The notes: generated by a model not told the origin, from the sequence alone. A stretch of DNA of 64,000 nt from Arsukibacterium sp. UBA3155 (GCA_002364615.1 DEYP01000019.1:186001-250000), one strand, 5' to 3'. Positions 17,258 to 26,090 are shown, numbered from the stretch's first letter. Made by a program: numbers and translations.

Positions 17258-17581
17258 ATGAAAAATATCTTATTGATTACATTTGTATTTATGCTATCTG
17301 CTTGTAGTGCTGGCTACAGCTCGTCAACTCAGGTAGATGATAAAGCGTATTTGCAGCTGGCCGGTGACTTTTCTAACACTGTATTAATTATTAACGACCA
17401 GCAACCCATCATGCTTGATAGTGGTGAGGTGAATACCTTTAAACTTAATGGTGAAAAGGTAGCGAAGTTTGATCTGCCTACCGGCTCCCATACTGTAGAA
17501 GTACTGCGCAATAACACCACTGTGGTCAAGCGTAAAATCTATGTTTCTAATGGCAATACTTTTGAAGTGAGAATTCCATGA
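17258..17581 (+). CDS. Small lipoprotein of the CsgG-like operon
   Basis: 107 residues with a signal and lipobox (MLSACS). The mature part is predicted mostly beta, ending KRKIYVSNGNTFEVRIP, like a small PEGA-type or carboxypeptidase-regulatory fold. It overlaps the next gene by 4 bp (ATGA). Function unknown; by context it belongs to the CsgG-like outer-membrane assembly. Confidence 0.75.
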   Translation: MKNILLITFVFMLSACSAGYSSSTQVDDKAYLQLAGDFSNTVLIINDQQPIMLDSGEVNTFKLNGEKVAKFDLPTGSHTVEVLRNNTTVVKRKIYVSNGNTFEVRIP

Positions 17582-17934
17582 ACCTGATAAAAAAAGCAGC
17601 CATTATCGTCGTGGCATTAGGTCTGACGGCATGCCAGGCCACAAACTCAATATATTATTGGGGTGATTATTCTGATTCAGCCTATAAATTAAAAAATACG
17701 CCAACAGATGAAACACTCGCTAAGCATAAAGCGAGTTTGTTGAATATTGTCACTAACGCGCAACAGAAAAATAAAAAGATCCCGCCGGGTATTTATGCTG
17801 AACTTGCCATGCTGGAAGCGGAAGCGCGCAATGTTGACCTGGCACTGCAGTACTTTGGCAAAGAAAAAGAGTTGTTTCCTGAATCCACTAAAATAGTTGA
17901 TATGATGATCAGCTCGATGAATAAGGATGTGTAA
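17578..17934 (+). CDS. DUF4810 family lipoprotein
   Basis: 118 residues, lipobox LTACQ, then IYYWGDYSDSAYKLKN, the typical DUF4810 start, and a TPR-like helical pair (PGIYAELAMLEAEARNVDLA). Overlaps the preceding gene by 4 bp and is followed 1 bp later by the DUF799 gene. Expected to be membrane-anchored and periplasmic; role unknown. Confidence 0.82.
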   Translation: MNLIKKAAIIVVALGLTACQATNSIYYWGDYSDSAYKLKNTPTDETLAKHKASLLNIVTNAQQKNKKIPPGIYAELAMLEAEARNVDLALQYFGKEKELFPESTKIVDMMISSMNKDV

Positions 17935-17935
17935 C

Positions 17936-18613
17936 ATGAATTTAGGACGTGTTGTACTTCTGAGCGCAGTAACCCTGATTTTGGCAGGTTGCGCATCACC
18001 TATGATCACAAAGCAGGAAGCTTTTCCGAAGGTGTATCAGGAAAACCCATTATCAATACTGGTGGTTCCGGCTATTAATAATTCTACTGCCGCTGATGCC
18101 CCGGATTTATATTCTACTACCATAGCGCAACCCATTGCAGAAGCAGGCTATTATGTAATGCCGCTGCCACTCACTAATTTTATATTAAATAGTGAAGGTA
18201 TTACCGACGGCGCTCAATTGCAGGACGTTAACGCCATAAAGTTTAAACAATTATTCGATGCCGATGCCGTTTTATTTGTTACCATTAATCAGTGGGACAC
18301 TAACTACTATGTTACCGGTGGTAATGTTACGGTTGGAGCAGAGTTCAATTTAGTGTCAACAACTACTAATGAAGTGTTGTGGAATTATAACAACATTATC
18401 GTTCACAACACGTCAGGCAATAGCGGAAATCTTATTGCTGACATCATCGCTACGGCGATCACGACGGCGTTAACCGACTACGTGCCGGTAGCACGTATCG
18501 TTAATGCGACAGTGGTGAATACCCTGCCAGCCGGAAGATACAATGCCAAACATGGCAAGGATGGCCTGGAAAAAGCAGTGAATAAAAATTTGAGTACGCA
18601 AACCAAAGGTTAA
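17936..18613 (+). CDS. DUF799 (GNA1162-like) lipoprotein
   Basis: 225 residues from the ATG at 17936, which has AAGGATG seven bases upstream; an in-frame ATG at 17927 overlaps the previous gene. The lipobox is LAGCAS. ILVVPAINNSTAADAPDLYSTT and DADAVLFVTINQWDTNY match the GNA1162 family, whose meningococcal member has a TolB-N-like fold. It is last of the four-gene lipoprotein operon and is followed by a terminator. Confidence 0.85.
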   Translation: MNLGRVVLLSAVTLILAGCASPMITKQEAFPKVYQENPLSILVVPAINNSTAADAPDLYSTTIAQPIAEAGYYVMPLPLTNFILNSEGITDGAQLQDVNAIKFKQLFDADAVLFVTINQWDTNYYVTGGNVTVGAEFNLVSTTTNEVLWNYNNIIVHNTSGNSGNLIADIIATAITTALTDYVPVARIVNATVVNTLPAGRYNAKHGKDGLEKAVNKNLSTQTKG

Positions 18614-18678
18614 CATACGCTAACGCTAACCCGATGTGGCTCCTGGGTTATTTTAGCATGTCATAAACCGCACAGTTA

Positions 18679-18705
18679 AAGCCGGCTACAGCAGCCGGCT
18701 TTTTT
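18679..18705 (+). terminator. Terminator of the lipoprotein operon
   Basis: AAGCCGGCT-ACAGC-AGCCGGCT(T) hairpin followed by a run of T. Confidence 0.85.
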
Positions 18706-18769
18706 ATCTGAAAAAGCTGGTCTATGCTCATTCCATGCTAGTTCAGCATATAACGATTAAGGGATTACT

Positions 18770-19012
18770 ATGAATTTTATCGCTTTTTTAATTATCGGTG
18801 CCCTGGCGGGCTGGATTGCCGGCAATATTATGAAAGGTAAAGGCTTTGGCTTGTTAGGCAATATGCTGGTGGGTATTGTTGGTGCTTTTGTCGGCGGTTT
18901 TTTGTTTCGCTTAATTGGCCTGGCGTCATTTGGTTTTATTGGCTCGCTGGTTACCGCGACCGTCGGTGCGATAGTGCTGATTTATGTAGTGAGTTTAATT
19001 AAAAAAAGTTAG
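18770..19012 (+). CDS. GlsB/YeaQ/YmgE family stress-response membrane protein
   Basis: 80 residues, nearly all membrane: three hydrophobic helices with glycine-rich turns (LIIGALAGWIAGNIMKGKG, LLGNMLVGIVGAFVGGFLF). This is the transglycosylase-associated (YeaQ/YmgE) family of small inner-membrane proteins, often induced by general stress. Monocistronic. Confidence 0.88.
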   Translation: MNFIAFLIIGALAGWIAGNIMKGKGFGLLGNMLVGIVGAFVGGFLFRLIGLASFGFIGSLVTATVGAIVLIYVVSLIKKS

Positions 19013-19180
19013 CCACAGCTTTTAACTGCCAGCAGAACTATTTTAGCGCAGCGAGTCCATCAGCGCTGATCGTTACAACGCCCGCGCTGGCTCGCCACAG
19101 CAACTCGCCCTAACGCCTTCGGCAGGGCTCAGACACTCTGTGGCGCCCAGTTCGGGGTTCTAATGCGCGCTGATTAAGAT

Positions 19181-19423
19181 TCAGAACAAATCCAGTGATT
19201 CACCTTGCTCTGGCAAGTCCTGATCTTTTCTTGTTTTGGCATTCAGCCTGGCCCGGCGTTGGCTTAGCAGTTTCAGAATATGCGCCCGTTCGGCAGCGGG
19301 CTTCTGGTGCCAGTTAAAGCGTTCGTCACGCGAGCGCAGGCACCCCAGGCAATAACCTCGATTATTGCTCTGGCACACCCCGATGCACGGGTTTGGGATG
19401 TCGAATAGCTCCAGCTGATCCAC
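19181..19423 (-). CDS. DUF1289 family protein
   Basis: 80 residues with the DUF1289 cysteine cluster PNPCIGVCQSNNRGYCLGC-x-R and the following RDERFNWHQKPAAERAHIL. The four cysteines suggest a metal site. The start is a GTG; the frame stays open upstream for about 26 codons with no ATG, so the N-terminus is uncertain. E. coli YdhL is of this type. Function unknown. Confidence 0.8.
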   Translation of the reverse strand: MDQLELFDIPNPCIGVCQSNNRGYCLGCLRSRDERFNWHQKPAAERAHILKLLSQRRARLNAKTRKDQDLPEQGESLDLF

Positions 19424-19523
19424 AAAGCGACCGCCCTGACTGATGAATATCTTAAGTGTACGTTGTGGCAGGCCAAAGGTGCAAATACGTAACCTCTTAG
19501 ATTAACTTTTAAATCGTCAACGT

Positions 19524-19620
19524 AAACCGGTTTACCCTAAGACAACCGTTGCAGGCCGGGATGGCCGAATCGAGCCTACAGGGATGTATTTACGGCGTGT
19601 TGTCGTGGGCAAACCGGTTT
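19524..19620. repeat. MITE-like 97-bp element with inverted ends
   Basis: The ends are imperfect inverted repeats of about 22 bp, AAACCGGTTTACCCTAAGACAAC against AAACCGGTTTGCCCACGACAAC (read inward); each starts with the palindrome AAACCGGTTT. Inside, 19572-19597 is a 26-bp segment that recurs with one mismatch in opposite orientation at 23798-23823. No coding capacity. It lies between the DUF1289 gene and the ilv promoter region. Confidence 0.7.
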
Positions 19621-19667
19621 TAAGCATGCGGCATATTAGATTTTTTTAAGAAGATCAGAAAAATCGG

Positions 19668-19696
19668 TTGACTTCAGACTGATAGACGGCTATTTG
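19668..19696 (+). promoter_or_regulatory. Candidate sigma-70 promoter of the ilv operon
   Basis: A good -35 box TTGACT (19668-19673) is followed after 17 bp by a weak -10 TATTTG (19691-19696), about 75 bp before the leader peptide. The -35 is convincing, the -10 is not. Confidence 0.4.
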
Positions 19697-19772
19697 TAGT
19701 AGGTAATAGCGCTGCAATGTGGCGCTCAAAATAAAAACGAATTCAACCAAGTAAATAAGTAAGAATCATATT

Positions 19773-19859
19773 ATGCGTTTAGCTGCTGTTCTGAACATTA
19801 TTGTCCTCGTGGTCGTGGTGATTATTAATCTCCGCGGGGGCGGTGTTTTGGAAAAATAA
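19773..19859 (+). CDS. ilvL: ilv operon leader peptide
   Basis: A 28-codon ORF beginning MRLAAVLNIIVLVVVV and continuing IINLRGGGVLEK. Of the first 20 codons, 12 are Ile, Val or Leu, the end products sensed by attenuation of ilvGMEDA-type operons. It is followed by a strong hairpin (19881-19916) and then ilvG. Shortage of charged Ile, Val or Leu tRNA would stall the ribosome here. Its position and composition make the call secure. Confidence 0.93.
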   Translation: MRLAAVLNIIVLVVVVIINLRGGGVLEK

Positions 19860-19880
19860 AGTAGCTTAAGGCGAAATCCA

Positions 19881-19920
19881 ACAAAACCCCCGCTCCGCAA
19901 GGACCGGGGGTTTTGTCGTT
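19881..19920 (+). terminator. ilv attenuator terminator hairpin
   Basis: ACAAAACCCCCG (19881-19892) and CGGGGGTTTTGT (19905-19916) form a 12-bp stem ending in T-rich sequence. The C-rich arm can instead pair with GCGGGGG inside the end of the leader ORF (about 19834-19840), giving the alternative antiterminator. This is the standard amino-acid attenuation layout. Confidence 0.88.
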
Positions 19921-19958
19921 TCAGGGCTTTTAAAAAATATTAGCAACAGAGGTTACAG

Positions 19959-21608
19959 ATGAAAGGCGCAGAGTTGGTATTACAGGTGTTGCAGCAGCAT
20001 GGGGTAGATACCATTTTTGGTTATCCCGGCGGCGCTATTATGCCAATTTACGATGCAATCTATTCCAGTCCGGTGAAACACTACTTGTGCCGGCACGAGC
20101 AAGGGGGGGCGTTCTCGGCCATCGGTTATGCCCGCAGCTCTGGCAAGGTTGGGGTGTGTTTAGCGACCTCCGGCCCTGGTGCGACTAACTTGATTACCTC
20201 GCTGGCCGACGCCATGCTCGATTCGGTGCCGCTGGTGGCGATTACCGGTCAGGTATCCCAGGCGGTTATGGGAACTGATGCTTTTCAGGAAATTGATGTG
20301 CTGGGCTTAAGTTTAAGCGTCACCAAGCACAGCTTTATGGTACGCAGCGTTGATGAACTGGCGTCGACCTTAACCGATGCTTTTGCTATTGCCCGCAGCG
20401 GCCGGCCTGGTCCGGTATTGGTAGACATACCCAAAGATGTGCAGCTGGCAGAGGTTAGCGTTCATGAATTTGCCGCTAAACCCGCGCAGCAGGCAATCAA
20501 TACCTCGTTGGCGCAAAGCGCGCAGGCCCGTCAGCTGATAGCTAACGCCAAAAAGCCAATGGCCTATATCGGTGGCGGCGTGCATATGGCGGGTGCCATG
20601 CCTCAGCTGCAGGATTTTTTAGCAACGTGTCCAATGCCTTCTGTTACTACCTTAAAGGGCATGGGTTCGGTGGCGAAAGACAACCCACATTATTTGGGTA
20701 TGCTGGGCATGCATGGTACCCAGGCTGCTAATTTAGCGGTGCAGCAGTGCGATTTATTAATTTGTTTAGGCGCCCGTTTTGATGACCGGGTAACAGGCAA
20801 CCTGCAAAAATTCGCACCTAACGCCAAAGTGATCCATGTCGATATCGACCCGGCGGAAATCAATAAAGTGCGCTTTGCTCAGGTATCGTTTTTGGGCGAT
20901 ATGCGGCAAATTCTGCCGGCCATAGCCAGTAAGACCAATTGCCAGGAGTGGTTAGCGCATTGCAGCAGTTTAAAGCAGCAACATGGCTGGCGTTACGACC
21001 ACCCGGGCGAGCGGATATATGCGCCGTTAATGTTAAAGCAGTTAAGTGAGCGGATGCCGGATAACAGCGTGGTGTGCTGCGATGTGGGGCAGCATCAGAT
21101 GTGGGTGGCACAGCATATGCGCTTTAGTCACCCGCGTAATCATTTATCCAGCGGTGGCTTAGGCACCATGGGCTTTGGCCTGCCGGCAGCAATCGGTGCC
21201 AAGTTAGCCCGACCACAAGATACCGTTATCGCCGTATCGGGCGATGGCTCTTTTATGATGAACGTGCAGGAGCTGGGTACCATTAAGCGGTTCCGCTTGC
21301 CGGTAAAAATCGTCATTGTCGATAACCAGCGTCTGGGCATGGTAAAGCAATGGCAACAGCTGTTTTTTGATGAGCGCTACAGCGAAACAGACTTATCAGA
21401 CAACCCGGATTTTGTTGCGCTGGCTGCTGCCTTTGCCATACCCGGCCACTGCATTACCCGTAAGGATGAAGTTGAGGGTGCGCTGGAAGCCATGTTTACC
21501 TGGCCGGGGCCCTATTTACTGCATGTAAGAATTGATGAAAAAGACAACGTCTGGCCATTAGTACCGCCGGGTGCCGCAAATGAAGATATGATCATGGAGA
21601 GCAACTAA
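19959..21608 (+). CDS. ilvG: Acetolactate synthase II, large subunit
   Basis: 549 residues, thiamine-diphosphate enzyme. It condenses pyruvate to acetolactate or with 2-oxobutyrate to acetohydroxybutyrate. The N-terminal motif is [13 protein letters not shown] with the catalytic Glu in CRHEQGG; the ThDP motif is [12 protein letters not shown] followed by [11 protein letters not shown]. The reading frame is intact, unlike that of E. coli K-12. The stop TAATG overlaps ilvM by one base. A second isozyme, ilvIH, lies at 40.7-43 kb. Confidence 0.96.
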   Translation: MKGAELVLQVLQQHGVDTIFGYPGGAIMPIYDAIYSSPVKHYLCRHEQGGAFSAIGYARSSGKVGVCLATSGPGATNLITSLADAMLDSVPLVAITGQVSQAVMGTDAFQEIDVLGLSLSVTKHSFMVRSVDELASTLTDAFAIARSGRPGPVLVDIPKDVQLAEVSVHEFAAKPAQQAINTSLAQSAQARQLIANAKKPMAYIGGGVHMAGAMPQLQDFLATCPMPSVTTLKGMGSVAKDNPHYLGMLGMHGTQAANLAVQQCDLLICLGARFDDRVTGNLQKFAPNAKVIHVDIDPAEINKVRFAQVSFLGDMRQILPAIASKTNCQEWLAHCSSLKQQHGWRYDHPGERIYAPLMLKQLSERMPDNSVVCCDVGQHQMWVAQHMRFSHPRNHLSSGGLGTMGFGLPAAIGAKLARPQDTVIAVSGDGSFMMNVQELGTIKRFRLPVKIVIVDNQRLGMVKQWQQLFFDERYSETDLSDNPDFVALAAAFAIPGHCITRKDEVEGALEAMFTWPGPYLLHVRIDEKDNVWPLVPPGAANEDMIMESN

Positions 21609-21862
21609 TGAACCACACCCTGACCATCACCACCAATAATGAAGCCAGCGTGGTTGAACGTTTACTGCAAGTTACCCGCTATCGTGGTTACCAGTTAGCC
21701 GGCTTGCAGCTGGAACCGTTAACTGACTGCGCCGGCCTGAGCGTTACGTTAACCGTATGCAGTGACAAGCCTATTCATTTACTGACCAGTCAGCTGCATA
21801 AATTATACGACGTGCGCGACTTAAAACTGGTCAGCGCCGACATCGCTGCGCTGCGCGCCTAA
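21608..21862 (+). CDS. ilvM: Acetolactate synthase II, small regulatory subunit
   Basis: 84 residues (87 in E. coli), a single ACT domain: LTITTNNEASVVERLLQVTRYRGYQLAGLQL. It is needed for activity of IlvG. Overlaps the ilvG stop by one base, so it is translationally coupled. Being short, it lacks the C-terminal domain of IlvH, in keeping with the valine-insensitive isozyme II type. Confidence 0.93.
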   Translation: MNHTLTITTNNEASVVERLLQVTRYRGYQLAGLQLEPLTDCAGLSVTLTVCSDKPIHLLTSQLHKLYDVRDLKLVSADIAALRA

Positions 21863-21899
21863 GCTAATACCATATTAATTATTACTAACGGAGTACCTG

Positions 21900-23750
21900 A
21901 TGCCAAAGTTAAGATCCGCCACTGTTACCGAAGGCCGCAATATGGCAGGAGCCCGCGCGCTGTGGCGAGCCACTGGGGTTAAAGACACCGATTTTGGCAA
22001 GCCCATTATTGCGGTGGTGAACTCATTTTGTGAGTTTGTGCCTGGTCATGTGCACCTTAGAGATTTAGGCAAACTGGTGGCCAAAAGCATCGAAGAGGCC
22101 GGCGGTATCGCCAAAGAGTTTAATACCATTGCCGTAGATGATGGCATCGCTATGGGTCATGGCGGTATGTTGTATAGCCTGCCTTCACGCGAACTGATTG
22201 CCGATTCAGTCGAGTATATGGTCAATGCCCATTGTGCTGACGCCATGGTCTGTATTTCTAACTGCGACAAAATTACCCCGGGCATGCTAATGGCCGCCAT
22301 GCGTTTAAACGTGCCGGCCATCTTTATTTCCGGCGGACCAATGGAAGCCGGCAAAACCAAGTTATCCGATCAAATTATCAAGCTGGATTTAGTCGATGCC
22401 ATGGTGTCGGCGGCCGATCCGAAAGTAAGCGATGCCGATAGCGAACAAATTGAGCGTAGCGCTTGCCCGACTTGTGGTAGTTGCTCAGGCATGTTTACCG
22501 CCAACTCGATGAACTGTTTAGTAGAAGCCCTGGGTTTAGGCCAACCGGGCAATGGCTCGCTGCTGGCTACCCATGCTGATCGCAAAGAGTTGTTTGTCCA
22601 GGCCGGCTTTCGGATTATGGATCTGTGTAACCGCTGGTATAAAAATGATGATGCCAGTGCCTTGCCGCGCAGCATCGGCAATAAAACCGCTTTTGAAAAC
22701 GCCATGATGCTGGATATCGCCATGGGCGGCTCGACCAACACCGTGCTGCATTTACTGGCCGCCGCTATTGAAGCTGAAGTCGATTTTACCATGGCCGATA
22801 TCGATCGTTTATCGCGCATTGTGCCGCATTTGTGCAAAGTGGCACCCTCTACCCAGAAATACCATATGGAAGATGTCCATCGTGCCGGTGGGGTTATTGG
22901 TATTTTGGCCGAGCTGAACCGGGCGGGCTTGTTAAACCCCAATACGCCGCATGTTGCTGGCAGTTCGCTTGGCGCAGTGCTGGAGCAGTGGGATTTAAAA
23001 GCCAGCCCGTCAAAACAGGTGCAGGATTTTTATGCGGCAGGCCCCGCCGGTATCCGTACTACCCAGGCGTTTTCGCAAAACTGTCGCTACCCATCGGTCG
23101 ATGATGACAGAGTGGCAGGCTGTATCCGCAGTAAAGAACATGCTTATTCACAAGACGGCGGCCTGGCGGTGCTGTTTGGTAATCTGGCACCACAGGGCTG
23201 TATTGTCAAAACAGCCGGGGTAGAGCCGGAGAACCTGGTATTTACCGGTCGTGCCCGCGTGTTTGAAAGCCAGGATGAGGCGGTAGAGGCCATTTTAAAA
23301 GGCAAGGTGGTCGCCGGCGATGCAGTAATTATTCGCTACGAGGGCCCGAAAGGCGGCCCGGGTATGCAGGAAATGCTTTACCCGACCAGTTACTTAAAAT
23401 CGATGGGGTTAGGTAAAGCCTGTGCTTTGATCACTGATGGCCGCTTTTCCGGCGGCACCTCGGGCTTGTCGATAGGCCATGTGTCACCGGAAGCGGCCAG
23501 TGGCGGCGCTATCGCCCTGGTGCAGGAAGGCGACAAAATAGAAATTGATATTCCGCAGCGCAAAATCGGTATCGCTATTAGCGACGAAGAGCTGGCAAAG
23601 CGCCATGCCCAGATGGATGCGAAAGGTAAGCAAGGCTGGAAGCCGGAGAATCGGCAGCGGGTAGTGAGTAACGCTTTAAAAGCCTATGCCTTGCTGGCCA
23701 GCAGTGCTGATAAAGGTGCTGTGCGGGATATTTCGAAGTTAGAAGAGTAG
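21900..23750 (+). CDS. ilvD: Dihydroxy-acid dehydratase
   Basis: 616 residues, equal to E. coli IlvD. It dehydrates dihydroxy-isovalerate and -methylvalerate to the 2-oxo acids. Fe-S cysteines are in [10 protein letters not shown] and [40 protein letters not shown] is near the end. It follows ilvM after 37 bp; ilvE, which sits between ilvM and ilvD in enterobacteria, is absent here. Confidence 0.97.
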   Translation: MPKLRSATVTEGRNMAGARALWRATGVKDTDFGKPIIAVVNSFCEFVPGHVHLRDLGKLVAKSIEEAGGIAKEFNTIAVDDGIAMGHGGMLYSLPSRELIADSVEYMVNAHCADAMVCISNCDKITPGMLMAAMRLNVPAIFISGGPMEAGKTKLSDQIIKLDLVDAMVSAADPKVSDADSEQIERSACPTCGSCSGMFTANSMNCLVEALGLGQPGNGSLLATHADRKELFVQAGFRIMDLCNRWYKNDDASALPRSIGNKTAFENAMMLDIAMGGSTNTVLHLLAAAIEAEVDFTMADIDRLSRIVPHLCKVAPSTQKYHMEDVHRAGGVIGILAELNRAGLLNPNTPHVAGSSLGAVLEQWDLKASPSKQVQDFYAAGPAGIRTTQAFSQNCRYPSVDDDRVAGCIRSKEHAYSQDGGLAVLFGNLAPQGCIVKTAGVEPENLVFTGRARVFESQDEAVEAILKGKVVAGDAVIIRYEGPKGGPGMQEMLYPTSYLKSMGLGKACALITDGRFSGGTSGLSIGHVSPEAASGGAIALVQEGDKIEIDIPQRKIGIAISDEELAKRHAQMDAKGKQGWKPENRQRVVSNALKAYALLASSADKGAVRDISKLEE

Positions 23751-23781
23751 CGGCCGGGTTTTTTGAGTGGGCTTCGACCAC

Positions 23782-23864
23782 AAACTGCACACAAGGACGC
23801 CGTAAATACATCCTTGTAGGCTCCTCTCCAGCATCCTTGCTGGAGACGCCTTGTTTAGCAGTTT
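23782..23864. repeat. 83-bp mosaic repeat element
   Basis: The ends AAACTGC / GCAGTTT are inverted, with CAAGG-CG(C)C continuing the symmetry. It contains the hairpin CTCCAGCA-TCCT-TGCTGGAG and the 26-bp core at 23798-23823 that is shared, inverted, with 19572-19597. It looks like a non-autonomous mobile or REP-type unit. Confidence 0.65.
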
Positions 23865-23904
23865 ATAGTCTACGCCAGCGATTTAAGTGATCTGGATGGT
23901 ACGA

Positions 23905-24005
23905 GCAAAAGCATAGAGCGATGGGCAAGGTGTGCTCTTGCAGCAGCGGCATGGATGCCGCGGAGGCTGAAAGGGCACAGGGATGTGATCCTTGAAGCCG
24001 GCGAA
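23905..24005. repeat. Possible second REP-like unit
   Basis: Contains the hairpin GCGGCAT-GG-ATGCCGC (about 23946-23961) and the phrase CACAGGGATGTGATCCTT. The style resembles interspersed gammaproteobacterial repeats built around ATGGATG or AGGGATG, but no second copy is in this window, so the ends are approximate. Confidence 0.4.
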
Positions 24006-24086
24006 AAGAGCATTTCCTTGTCTTGAGCTATACACAGATCTGCAAGCCACAACAGGTAAAATGATACTAATAGCAGTGGAGCAACA

Positions 24087-25655
24087 ATGAACAACCTGGC
24101 AATAGTCCAAGCAGGGCAGACAGATACTGAGTTAATGCAGCAGTATTTGCGGGACATTTTGCTGTCGCCGGTTTATCAGGCTGCGGTGGAAACGCCACTG
24201 GATGGCATGACTAAACTCAGCAAACGGCTGGGCCACAATGTGCTGCTAAAGCGCGAAGACAAACAGCCTGTGTACTCATTTAAACTGCGTGGCGCTTTTC
24301 ATAAACTGCATAAAGTAAAACAACAAAGCCCGAATGCCAGTGTGGTGTGTGCTTCGGCGGGCAACCATGCGCAGGGTGTGGCATTGTCTGCCAGCAAACT
24401 GGAGCTTAAGGCTACCATCGTAATGCCCATTACCACACCAGAGATTAAAGTGGCAGCAGTAAGGGCGCTCGGTGGCAATGTAGTCTTGCATGGCACTGCC
24501 TTTGACGAAGCTAACAGCTACGCCATTAACCTGGCGAACACAGAAGGCGCACTGTATATCCCCCCTTTTGACGACTGCGACGTGATTGCTGGTCAGGGTA
24601 CGGTGGCCAAAGAGTTGCTAAGCCAGCATAACCAGCTCAATGCGGTATTTATACCGGTAGGTGGCGGCGGCATTCTGGCGGGCATGGCAGTGTATATTAA
24701 AGCCATTCAGCCCAATGTGCGGGTAATAGGGGTTGAGCCGGAAGATGCCGCCAGTTTAAAAGCCGCAATGGCCGCCGGTGAGCCGGTAACGTTGGAGCGG
24801 GTTGGCCTGTTTGCCGACGGTGTAGCGGTAAAGCGTATAGGCACAGAAAATTTCAACCTGGCCAAACGCTTTTGTGATGAAGTGGTAACTGTATCCAGTG
24901 ATGAAATATGCGCCGCCATTAAAGATATTTTTGATGACTTACGCGCGGTGGCCGAGCCCGCTGGTGCATTGGCGCTGGCCGGTCTTAAAAAATACAGCCA
25001 GCAGCTTAATAACAGTACCCTGAGTAAGCCGCAACAGTTTGCGGCGGTACTAAGTGGCGCCAACTTAAACTTTGATACCCTGCGCTATGTGTCAGAGCGT
25101 TGTGAGCTCGGCGAGAAAAAAGAAGCGGTATTTGCGGTGACTATTCCGGAAGAAAAAGGCAGTTTCCGCCGTTTTTGTCAGGCGCTTGGTGGCCGTGCCA
25201 TCACTGAATTTAACTACCGCTATGCCAGTGATAATAAAGCCCATATTTTTGTTGGCATTAAGCTGCGTCATGGCCAGCAGGAATTAGATACCGTGACGAA
25301 AGCACTTCGTGATGCCGGTTATGAATATCAGGACTTATCCGACGACGAATTGGCCAAATTGCATGTGCGGCATATGGTCGGCGGCATGCCACCGCGCCAG
25401 TTAACCGAGCAGGTGTATCAGTTTAATTTCCCGGAATACCCGGGCGCCTTAATGAATTTTCTTAATACCCTTGGGGAGCACTGGAACATTACTCTGTTTC
25501 ACTACCGCAACCACGGTGCCGCCACCGGCGATGTACTGGCCGGTTTTGAGGTGGCGCAGCACAGCGATATTGCCGGCCATTTAGATAAGCTGGGCTATCA
25601 GTACCAGCAAGTCAGCAATAATCGCAGTTATCAGACGTTTTTAACGGCAGGCTAA
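24087..25655 (+). CDS. ilvA: Threonine ammonia-lyase (biosynthetic threonine deaminase)
   Basis: 522 residues (514 in E. coli). It converts threonine to 2-oxobutyrate, the first step to isoleucine. The PLP lysine is in YSFKLRGAF; the phosphate loop is GGGGILAG; CASAGNHAQGVAL is also present. Two C-terminal ACT-like domains (EKKEAVFAVTIPEEKGSF and RQLTEQVYQFNFPEYPGAL) identify the isoleucine-regulated biosynthetic form. Last gene of the ilv cluster. Confidence 0.97.
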   Translation: MNNLAIVQAGQTDTELMQQYLRDILLSPVYQAAVETPLDGMTKLSKRLGHNVLLKREDKQPVYSFKLRGAFHKLHKVKQQSPNASVVCASAGNHAQGVALSASKLELKATIVMPITTPEIKVAAVRALGGNVVLHGTAFDEANSYAINLANTEGALYIPPFDDCDVIAGQGTVAKELLSQHNQLNAVFIPVGGGGILAGMAVYIKAIQPNVRVIGVEPEDAASLKAAMAAGEPVTLERVGLFADGVAVKRIGTENFNLAKRFCDEVVTVSSDEICAAIKDIFDDLRAVAEPAGALALAGLKKYSQQLNNSTLSKPQQFAAVLSGANLNFDTLRYVSERCELGEKKEAVFAVTIPEEKGSFRRFCQALGGRAITEFNYRYASDNKAHIFVGIKLRHGQQELDTVTKALRDAGYEYQDLSDDELAKLHVRHMVGGMPPRQLTEQVYQFNFPEYPGALMNFLNTLGEHWNITLFHYRNHGAATGDVLAGFEVAQHSDIAGHLDKLGYQYQQVSNNRSYQTFLTAG

Positions 25656-25721
25656 CAAATTTCTTGATCAGCTCCAGGGGCGCAGTTAAACTTTGCGCGT
25701 TTTCTAAACAGGAGAAAAAAG

Positions 25722-25967
25722 ATGAGTAAACTAGCGGCAACCGAGCATGGCCGCGGCGAAATCCGCGATAATGCGATTAAGGCCTTAGTCACCAGCAAGG
25801 TGTTTCAAACCAGAGTGGTTAAGGCGAAAAAAGGCAAAGGTTCCTACAATCGGAAAGGGCGTAATTCAAAAGATTACGCCCTTAGTGTTTTGGTGAACTG
25901 CAAACCGAGTTTCTGCTCAACCCTGCTCGCGGTCAATCTTGGCGATAATGCTATCCAGCACCATTAA
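25722..25967 (+). CDS. arfA: Alternative ribosome-rescue factor A
   Basis: The reading frame codes 81 residues. The first 50 match ArfA: RDNAIKALVTSKVFQ then KAKKGKGSYNRKGR. ArfA recruits RF2 to ribosomes stalled without a stop codon. A GGAG ribosome binding site precedes the ATG. A terminator-like hairpin lies inside the frame at codons 45-54, so most mRNA should end without a stop codon; tmRNA would tag the product for degradation, and only when tmRNA fails does the short active protein appear. This is the same control logic as in E. coli. The tail after the hairpin (residues 55-81) is hydrophobic and not conserved. Confidence 0.9.
   Translation: MSKLAATEHGRGEIRDNAIKALVTSKVFQTRVVKAKKGKGSYNRKGRNSKDYALSVLVNCKPSFCSTLLAVNLGDNAIQHH
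25855..25895 (+). terminator. Terminator hairpin inside the arfA reading frame
   Basis: AAGGGCGTAAT-TCAAAAG-ATTACGCCCTT is a perfect 11-bp stem (25855-25883) followed by AGTGTTTT. Located within the coding sequence, it would create non-stop arfA mRNA by termination or by RNase III cleavage, the known basis of ArfA regulation by trans-translation. Confidence 0.82.
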
Positions 25968-26090
25968 ATCATTCGCCTTTTCCATATATTCGTCGCTATC
26001 TTCATCCAATTTTACCAGTTCAGCGCGCCCAACAGCTATTTGTCTGACCAGGCATAAGCGGATATGACGTAATTCTACTTTTGAGAACAT
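25917..26090 (-). CDS. Small hypothetical protein, 57 aa
   Basis: An ATG frame of 57 residues (MFSKVELRHIRLCLVRQIA to KIDREQG) begins 2 bp after the stop of the 141-residue gene and has GAGGT at a good distance, so it is likely translated with it. The charged, helical sequence (KLDEDSDEYMEKANDLM) has no family I recognise. Its 3' end overlaps the dispensable tail of arfA on the other strand by 51 bp. Too short for usual ORF cut-offs. Confidence 0.6.
   Translation of the reverse strand: MFSKVELRHIRLCLVRQIAVGRAELVKLDEDSDEYMEKANDLMVLDSIIAKIDREQG

Larger units (their letters stand above)
23751..24086. other. ilvD-ilvA intergenic region made of mosaic repeats
   Basis: 336 bp with no supported gene. 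It holds the 83-bp element at 23782-23864, a second structured stretch at about 23905-24005 and then 80 bp leading to ilvA without a clear terminator. ilvA could be read through from ilvD or have its own promoter near 24010-24060. Confidence 0.6.

Noticed and set aside
22370-22942. 190-residue open frame opposite ilvD
   Set aside because: Antisense shadow of a highly conserved gene; composition follows ilvD codon structure.
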